Assembly: GCF_007994225.1 (NCBI RefSeq)
Contig: NZ_VLLL01000001.1
Span: 54,085-118,084, forward strand
Direction: 5' to 3'
DNA: 64,000 nt
Source of the DNA: Stackebrandtia albiflava
GTDB taxonomy: Bacteria; Actinomycetota; Actinomycetes; Mycobacteriales; Micromonosporaceae
A program made the position numbers and the translations under genes. Shown in pieces: positions 58,693-64,000 of this stretch. Within the stretch, counting starts at the first letter, position 1. Every line of letters starts with the position of its first letter. The notes beneath the pieces were generated by a model. The model was not told the DNA's origin. It made no database searches and was given only the letters and a program-made list of their open reading frames with translations.

Positions 58693-59598
58693 ATGGATGT
58701 AGCCATCAAGGTCGCCGACCTGGCGAAACGTTACGGCGACCTCGCCGCCGTGGACGGGGTCTCGTTCGAGGTGAAGACCGGGGAGTTCTTCGGCATCCTC
58801 GGCCCCAACGGCGCGGGGAAGACCACCACGCTGGAGATCGTGGAGGGGCTTCGCGAGCCGGACTCCGGGGAGGTCGGCCTGCTGGGGATGCGCCCGTGGC
58901 CCCGCAACCCGGAACTGGCGATGCGGATCGGAGTGCAGCTGCAGTCGTCGGCCTTCTTCGACCGGTTGACCGCGCGGGAGCAGTTGCGCACCTTCGCCGA
59001 ACTGTACGGGGTGTCGTCGGCCCGCGCCGACGAGATGCTGGAGGTCGTCGGGCTCACCGACAAGGCCCGCACCCGCATCGAGAAGCTGTCCGGCGGGCAG
59101 GCGCAGCGGCTCAGCATCGCCTGCGCACTGGTCCACGACCCCGAACTGGTGTTCCTCGACGAACCCACCGCGGCCCTGGACCCGCAGGCGCGCCGCAACC
59201 TGTGGGACCTGCTGCGACGGGTCAACTCCGACGGCCGCACCGTCGTGTTGACCACGCACCACATGGACGAGGCCGAGTCGCTGTGCGACCGCGTCGCCAT
59301 CATGGACTCCGGCCGGGTCCTCACCATCGACAGCCCGGCGAAACTCGTGCGCGACCTCCACGCCGCCACCCACATCTCCATCTCCAGCGGATTCCTCACC
59401 GTGGAACAGGCCGCCGGCGTCGCCGGAGCCGAGGCGCACGTTGAGGACGACGGCCTGGACCTGACGTTCACCACCCACGATCCGGCACGCATCCTGACGG
59501 CCCTGGCCGAACGCTCCGCGCTCGACGGACTGCGCGTCCGGGGCGCCACCCTGGAGGACGTGTTCCTGGAACTGACCGGACGGGAGTACCGGGCCTGA
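58693..59598 (+). CDS. ABC transporter ATPase (DrrA-like exporter)
   Basis: The 301-residue ATPase has Walker A GPNGAGKTTT, signature LSGGQAQRL, Walker B ELVFLDEPTAALDP and the switch TTHHMDEAE. A C-terminal domain typical of drug/lipid exporters follows. Its stop overlaps the permease start by 1 bp, so the two form one exporter. The substrate is unknown. Confidence 0.9.
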   Translation: MDVAIKVADLAKRYGDLAAVDGVSFEVKTGEFFGILGPNGAGKTTTLEIVEGLREPDSGEVGLLGMRPWPRNPELAMRIGVQLQSSAFFDRLTAREQLRTFAELYGVSSARADEMLEVVGLTDKARTRIEKLSGGQAQRLSIACALVHDPELVFLDEPTAALDPQARRNLWDLLRRVNSDGRTVVLTTHHMDEAESLCDRVAIMDSGRVLTIDSPAKLVRDLHAATHISISSGFLTVEQAAGVAGAEAHVEDDGLDLTFTTHDPARILTALAERSALDGLRVRGATLEDVFLELTGREYRA

Positions 59599-60674
59599 TG
59601 CAGAGTTTCCGCAGCCTCACCAAGGCCATGTTCCTCGGATTCGTCCGGGACAAGGTCTCGCTGTTCTTCACCATCGTGTTCCCGTTGATGTTCCTGGTGA
59701 TCTTCGGGGCGCTGTTCCAGGACCAGGGGACCTCCCCGGCCCGGATCGTCCAGGTCGGCGACGTGGCCGTCCTGGACGACCTGCGCGACAACGCGCCCGA
59801 CTCCTATGAGGCCCTGTTCGAGGTGACCCGGTCGGACGACCTCGACGCCGCCGTGGAGACGGTGAGGCAGGGCGACGCCGACGCCGCGGTGTCCCAGAAC
59901 GGTGAGACGGTCACGGTGCACTACTCCGCCGCCGACCGCACCAACTCCGCCGTCGTACTGTCCACACTCAACGGTGTGGTCGACGCGGGGAACCTCCAAC
60001 GGCTCCAGGTGGCCGCGCCCGACGTGCCCGTCACCACGGTCGACAACCGGCAGGTCGAGGACGAGTCGCTGTCGGCGATCCAGTACCTGACGCCCGGCCT
60101 GCTCGGCTGGGCGGTGTCGATCTCCGGCGTGTTCGGTGCCGCGGCGACGCTCGTCGACTGGCGCAGCAAGAAACTGCTCCGCAGGCTGCGGCTGGCCCCG
60201 GTCTCGATCCCCGAGGTCATCGGTGCCCGGATCAGCGTCAGCCTGGCCACCGCGATGATCCAGCTCGCCGTGTTCATCGGCGTCGCCTCGCTACCGGTCT
60301 TCGGGCTCAGCCTGACGTCCTACTGGTGGATGGCGATCCCGGTCCTACTGGTCGGCACCATGGCGTTCCTGGCCCTGGGCATGGTGATCGGCGCGATCGC
60401 CAGGACCGGTGAGGGCGCGAGCGGCCTCGCCAACCTGGTCGTCATGCCGATGGCCTTCGCCTCGGGCTCGTTCTTCCCGCTGGACATGGCACCCGACTGG
60501 TTGAAGACGATCTCGTGGATCTCCCCGTTGCGTTACATCAACGACGCGTTGCTGTCGGTGATGGTGCGCGGGAACGACCCGTTGAGCGTGCTGCCGCAGA
60601 TCGGGCTGTTGGTGGCGTTCACGCTCGTGGTCGGATTCGTCGCGTGGCGGATGTTCCGTTGGGACGACCTGTGA
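59598..60674 (+). CDS. ABC-2 type exporter permease
   Basis: The 358-residue permease has an N-terminal helix, a large extracytosolic domain (about residues 55-160) and five C-terminal helices in ABC-2 arrangement. It pairs with the preceding ATPase. It is convergent with rsmI. The long extracytosolic domain resembles YhgE/Pip- or ABC2_membrane_3-type exporters. Confidence 0.88.
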   Translation: MQSFRSLTKAMFLGFVRDKVSLFFTIVFPLMFLVIFGALFQDQGTSPARIVQVGDVAVLDDLRDNAPDSYEALFEVTRSDDLDAAVETVRQGDADAAVSQNGETVTVHYSAADRTNSAVVLSTLNGVVDAGNLQRLQVAAPDVPVTTVDNRQVEDESLSAIQYLTPGLLGWAVSISGVFGAAATLVDWRSKKLLRRLRLAPVSIPEVIGARISVSLATAMIQLAVFIGVASLPVFGLSLTSYWWMAIPVLLVGTMAFLALGMVIGAIARTGEGASGLANLVVMPMAFASGSFFPLDMAPDWLKTISWISPLRYINDALLSVMVRGNDPLSVLPQIGLLVAFTLVVGFVAWRMFRWDDL

Positions 60675-60689
60675 CCGGTGGACCGGGGG

Positions 60690-61547
60690 TCAGTCGGACT
60701 CCCGTTCGGTGAGCAGCGCGTCGAACACGGCCCGCCGGGGCACTCCGAACCGGCGGGCCGTCGTGCTCATCGCGGTCTTGCGGTCCACACCCGAGTCGAT
60801 CAGCTCGGCGACGGCCGCCGCCAGGTCGGCCGGTGCCGCTTCACCCCGGGCGGCGGTGTGTCCCGTCACGACCAGGGTGATCTCACCGCGCGGTGGATCG
60901 GTCCGCACACCCTCCGCCAGGTCGGCGAGTCCGCCCCGCCGGACCTCCTCGTAGGTCTTGGTGAGTTCACGGCACAGCGCCGCCGGCCGGTCCGCGCCGA
61001 GCCGCTCCGCCAGGGCGGTGAGACTCTGCCCGATCCGGTGCGGCGACTCGAAGAACACCATGGTCCGGGGTTCCTCGGCGAGCTCGGCCAGCAACCGGTC
61101 GCGTTCGGAGGTCTTACGGGGCAGGAACCCCTCGAAGCAGAACCGGTCGGTGGGCAGCCCGGACAGCGCCAGGGCCGTCGTCACGGCGGTCGGGCCGGGC
61201 ACCGCCGTCACCGGCACGCCCGCGTCCACCGCGGCCCTGACCAGCCGGAAGCCGGGGTCGGAGACGCTGGGCATCCCCCCGTCGGTGATGACGGCGACCG
61301 TCGCGCCCGACTCCAGTTCGGCCAGCAGCCTCGGCGTCCGCTCCCGTTCGTTGCCCTCGAAGTACGACACGATCGTGGCGGTGACCGTGACGCCGAGATC
61401 GGCGGCGAGGCGATGGAGGCGGCGGGTGTCCTCGGCGGCGACCACGTCCGCCTCTCCGAGAAGGCGGCGGAGTCGCGGCGAGGCGTCCTCCGGGTTGCCC
61501 AGTGGGGCGCCGAGCAGGACCAGTTCTCCCGTGGTGTCGTCAGGCAC
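60690..61547 (-). CDS. rsmI: 16S rRNA (cytidine1402-2'-O)-methyltransferase
   Basis: The 285-residue tetrapyrrole-methylase-fold enzyme methylates C1402 in the ribosomal P site. Motifs: LVLLGAPLGNPEDASPR, AAEDTRRLHRL, TDGGMPSVSDPG, and FFESPHRIGQSL. The start is GTG 61547; GTG 61562 is possible, and neither has a Shine-Dalgarno sequence. It is convergent with the ABC permease. Confidence 0.92.
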   Translation of the reverse strand: MPDDTTGELVLLGAPLGNPEDASPRLRRLLGEADVVAAEDTRRLHRLAADLGVTVTATIVSYFEGNERERTPRLLAELESGATVAVITDGGMPSVSDPGFRLVRAAVDAGVPVTAVPGPTAVTTALALSGLPTDRFCFEGFLPRKTSERDRLLAELAEEPRTMVFFESPHRIGQSLTALAERLGADRPAALCRELTKTYEEVRRGGLADLAEGVRTDPPRGEITLVVTGHTAARGEAAPADLAAAVAELIDSGVDRKTAMSTTARRFGVPRRAVFDALLTERESD

Positions 61548-61732
61548 GGCTCGTATTGTCACATGAACGGCCGTCCAGATTAACACCTTGTGGGGCAACG
61601 CCTCCAGTTCACGTCAACAATCCGACACTCCCCTGTGACTCGCCGTTCGCGTTATGCATACTGGGCGCAGCCCGTGCCGCCACACGGGCTCCGGCCATTA
61701 CCCGACGCACCTTCAATATGGGGGAACCCACG

Positions 61733-62368
61733 ATGCCGCCGTTGTCGCTCACCGTCAAGATCGTCGCGGGCGCGGCCGTGCTGTTCCTGGCGTTCACCGG
61801 TCTGCGGTACGCCGCGCTGTGGGTCGCGCAGCACTGGGTGCCGGTCGTGGTGGTCCTCGCCCTCGTCGCGCTCGCGGCCGGCGGCGTGCTGCTGTACCGG
61901 CACCGGCGGAACGCCGCGGAACGCGCCGAGGACGCCGAGCTCGAACGCCACCTGGCCAAGGCCGACACCATGACGATCCCCGAGTTCGAGGCGTGGGTCG
62001 CGAAACTGCTGTTGCGCGACGGGTTCCGCCAGGTGCGGTTCGTCGGCAGGGCCGCCGACTTCGGCAGCAACTTCGTCGCCACCGCCCCCGACTCCCGGCG
62101 GGTAATGGTGCGGGCCAAGCCCGACGACGGCACGATGAGTAAGCGCGGCGCCCGGCACATCCAGGCATTGGGCGCCGACGCCCACGCCCGCTGGAAGGCC
62201 GACACCGCGATGCTCATCACCAACGCCGACCTGCACCGCCTGAAGGTCGCGGCCCGGCACGACGCCCTCGCGGCCCAGTTGGGCGTGATCCTGGTCGACC
62301 GGATGGAACTCGCCGCCTGGGTCGCCGACCGGAAACCGCCCGCCGAACTGACCGCCAGTCCCGCCTGA
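61733..62368 (+). CDS. Membrane-anchored Mrr-like protein, catalytic residues altered
   Basis: The 211-residue protein has two N-terminal helices (about residues 5-50) and an Mrr_cat-like domain: EFEAWVAKLLLRDGFRQVRF, then DFGSN, then VMVRAKPDD, with the late LVDRMELAAW. Mrr nucleases have a D-x-G-x-D and a Q/E-x-K. Here the second Asp is Asn and the Gln/Glu is Arg, so cleavage activity is doubtful. GGGGGA precedes ATG 61733. No methyltransferase is adjacent. Confidence 0.72.
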   Translation: MPPLSLTVKIVAGAAVLFLAFTGLRYAALWVAQHWVPVVVVLALVALAAGGVLLYRHRRNAAERAEDAELERHLAKADTMTIPEFEAWVAKLLLRDGFRQVRFVGRAADFGSNFVATAPDSRRVMVRAKPDDGTMSKRGARHIQALGADAHARWKADTAMLITNADLHRLKVAARHDALAAQLGVILVDRMELAAWVADRKPPAELTASPA

Positions 62369-62398
62369 GCGCCGCACGCGCCCGACGGTTCCGACCTG

Positions 62399-62426
62399 CG
62401 TGACCGTCGTCCTGAGCGACGTCACG
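62399..62426 (+). terminator. Possible hairpin terminator after the Mrr-like gene
   Basis: CGTGAC/GTCACG (62399-62404, 62421-62426) continues past one bulged C into GTCG/CGAC, 30 bp after the stop. Confidence 0.45.
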
Positions 62427-62465
62427 GCCACCGGCCGCACACCGGCAAGCGGTTACGCTTCCGGC

Positions 62466-63650
62466 ATGACTGACCTTCGCATCGGCGTGGCCGGCCTCGG
62501 GCTGCGCCGCTCCCTCGCCGCCGAGGCGCACCGTCCCGGGGCCGGCTCCCGTGTCACCGCGGTGTGCGACACCGACACCTCGACCTGGGACTGGGCCCGG
62601 GAACGGTTCGGTGACGTACTGACGTTCAAGGACTTCGGCGACATGCTGACCGCCGACCTCGACGCCGTCCTGATCCTCACCCCGGACGACACCCATGTCA
62701 CGCTCGGCGGACAGGCCCTGTCGGCGGGTGTCGCCACCTTCATGGAGAAGCCGCTGGCGACCCGCATCGAGGACTGCGACACGCTGCTGGAACTGGCCCG
62801 CCGCCACCGGACCCGGCTGTACGTGGGGCACAACATGCGTCACATGCCGGTGGTCCGGACCATGCGCGAGCTGATAGCGGAGGGGGCCGTCGGTGAGGTC
62901 CAGGCGATCTGGTGCCGCCACTTCGTCGGCCACGGCGGCGACTTCTACTTCAAGGACTGGCACGCCGACCGTCGCCGCACCACCGGACTGCTGCTGCAGA
63001 AGGGCGCCCACGACATCGACGTGATCCACTGGCTCGCCGGCGCGGCCAGCCGGGAGGTGACCGCGATGGGGAAACTGAGCGTCTACAACCGGATCACCGA
63101 CCGCCAGGCCCGGGAGGGCGACCGTCCCGCCGACTGGTACGACCCGGCGGCGAACTGGCCGCCGCTGTCGCAGCGGGGGCTGCACCCGGTCGTCGACGTG
63201 GAGGACCTGTCGATGATGCTGATGCGGCTCGACAACGGCGTCCAGGCCAGTTACCAGCAGTGCCACTACACCCCGGACTACTGGCGCAACTACACCGTGA
63301 TCGGCACCGAGGGACGACTGGAGAACTTCGGCGACACCGGCCCCGAGGCGGTGGTCAAGGTGTGGAACCTGAAACGACGCGGCCACGACCCGGACGCCGA
63401 CCGGGTGGTCCCGGTGCCGGTGAGCCGGGGCGGTCACGGCGGCGCCGACGCCGGCCTCATAGACGAGTTCTGCCGGTTCGTGCGGCACGGTGGGGCCACG
63501 GACACGTCCCCGATCGCCGCACGGGATTCCGTCGCCGCGGGAATCGTTGCGACACAATCGATCCGGGAGGGCGGCCGGAACCGAGCCGTCCCGATGCCGG
63601 ACGCGGAACTGGCCGCCTACTATCGGAACGGTCAACCGGGCAGCCGGTAG
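62466..63650 (+). CDS. Gfo/Idh/MocA-family oxidoreductase
   Basis: The 394-residue protein has a Rossmann N-terminus (RIGVAGLGLRRSLAAEAH), the catalytic EKPLATR, and a C-terminal alpha/beta domain with the family's HDIDVIHWL and a late VEDLSMMLM. The family oxidises or reduces sugars and inositols with NAD(P). The glycine motif GLGLRR is slightly unusual. The substrate is unknown. Confidence 0.9.
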   Translation: MTDLRIGVAGLGLRRSLAAEAHRPGAGSRVTAVCDTDTSTWDWARERFGDVLTFKDFGDMLTADLDAVLILTPDDTHVTLGGQALSAGVATFMEKPLATRIEDCDTLLELARRHRTRLYVGHNMRHMPVVRTMRELIAEGAVGEVQAIWCRHFVGHGGDFYFKDWHADRRRTTGLLLQKGAHDIDVIHWLAGAASREVTAMGKLSVYNRITDRQAREGDRPADWYDPAANWPPLSQRGLHPVVDVEDLSMMLMRLDNGVQASYQQCHYTPDYWRNYTVIGTEGRLENFGDTGPEAVVKVWNLKRRGHDPDADRVVPVPVSRGGHGGADAGLIDEFCRFVRHGGATDTSPIAARDSVAAGIVATQSIREGGRNRAVPMPDAELAAYYRNGQPGSR

Positions 63651-63734
63651 GCACCACAACTTCGGCTTCGTGGCACGAACGGGGGATCAAGCGGACGATC
63701 CCATCCCATAGATTCGTACTCGTAACGAAGACAA

Positions 63735-63750
63735 CCGGCCGAGGGGCCGG
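63735..63750 (+). other. Small hairpin before the terminal gene
   Basis: CCGGCC-GAGG-GGCCGG lies in the 132-bp gap between the oxidoreductase stop and the final gene. It may end the oxidoreductase transcript or be part of the next gene's leader. Confidence 0.4.
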
Positions 63751-63782
63751 GACGGCAAACCCACATGGGAGAGGAAAGCGCG

Positions 63783-64000
63783 ATGAGCGACGGTTTCGAG
63801 GACACGACGACGGATGAGCCGGTGGAGGACGACTACACCGCGGATGACGCGTCGGGTGACTACTTCGACATCAACGGTGATGGTATCGAGGACGCCACGA
63901 CGGTGGCCGGTGAGGAGACCTTCATCGATGTGGATCACGACGGGGTCGCCGACGGGGTGTTGACCGCCGACGGGGAGTTGTTCTCCGACACCGATGGTGA
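63783..64000 (+). CDS. Acidic calcium-repeat protein, cut by window edge
   Basis: The open frame runs from ATG 63783 (GAGAGGAAAG upstream) to the window end, 72 codons with no stop. It is extremely acidic. The Asp-rich loops DINGDGIED, DVDHDGVADG and DTDGD resemble EF-hand or thrombospondin-type-3 calcium-binding loops. No signal peptide is visible in the first 72 residues. The full length and role cannot be seen. Confidence 0.7.
   Translation, partial: MSDGFEDTTTDEPVEDDYTADDASGDYFDINGDGIEDATTVAGEETFIDVDHDGVADGVLTADGELFSDTDG

Noticed and set aside
61733..62368. Restriction-modification system around the Mrr-like gene.
   Set aside because: No methyltransferase or specificity gene is adjacent, and the catalytic residues are altered.

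Overview
The window is about 69% G+C, codes densely in the high-GC actinobacterial style, and uses many GTG and occasional TTG starts. Gene content (ClgR/PspA, beta-CASP RNase J, ThyX, DUF397 with an XRE/DUF5753 regulator, LppM-like lipoprotein, PASTA kinase, PhoP-box-like repeats before pst) indicates a filamentous actinomycete. Glycomycetales or Micromonosporales would fit, but no rRNA is present to fix the rank.

Layout. (1) 0.3-8.4 kb, mostly minus strand: ftsK, rimO, pgsA, cinA, clgR, pspA and a pspM-like gene. A plus-strand DM13 protein with tandem hairpin repeats in front of it interrupts this run. (2) 8.6-12.3 kb: secreted 5'-nucleotidase, LtrA-like membrane protein, a short-chain dehydrogenase. 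(3) 12.4-15.9 kb, minus: RNase J, dapA, thyX. (4) 16.1-25.7 kb, accessory: a HicB-like ribbon-helix-helix protein with a DUF4097 protein, a cytosolic FtsK/EccC-like ATPase overlapping a coiled-coil membrane protein, two secreted probable wall hydrolases, a DUF2752 protein, a YcaQ/AlkX-type DNA glycosylase, a GNAT enzyme and an LppM-like lipoprotein. (5) 25.7-33.2 kb, minus: dapB, M16 peptidase, pnp, rpsO, ribF, truB and a MazG-like gene. Blocks 1, 3 and 5 correspond to one conserved actinobacterial region (in M. tuberculosis roughly Rv2743c to Rv2793c), so blocks 2 and 4 look like insertions into it.

(6) 33.4-37.9 kb: a small zinc-ribbon protein, tRNA-Lys(CUU), an Hsp70-Sel1 fusion, and a divergent HxlR/DUF899 pair with palindromic operators. 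(7) 38.0-44.2 kb: a TetR regulator divergent from a Vat-like acetyltransferase and an erythromycin-esterase-like enzyme (a candidate antibiotic-inactivation cassette), then LysR, an EamA exporter, an NmrA-like protein and a DUF2087 protein. (8) 44.3-49.2 kb: phoU and pstSCAB with PhoP-box-like direct repeats, closed by strong hairpins.

(9) 49.2-53.8 kb: YvlD/holin-4-like membrane protein, an unknown membrane protein, a CDF metal exporter, a DUF397 protein, its XRE/DUF5753 partner and a small Cys/Trp-rich protein. (10) 53.9-64 kb: GH29 fucosidase, PASTA Ser/Thr kinase, glpK, a two-gene ABC exporter, rsmI, a membrane-anchored Mrr-like protein lacking canonical catalytic residues, a Gfo/Idh/MocA oxidoreductase, and the start of an acidic Asp-rich calcium-repeat protein cut by the window edge.

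Most transcription units end in perfect GC-rich hairpins without long U-tracts. I see no rRNA, CRISPR array, insertion sequence or prophage. The most promising uncharacterised unit is 16.1-20.8 kb.
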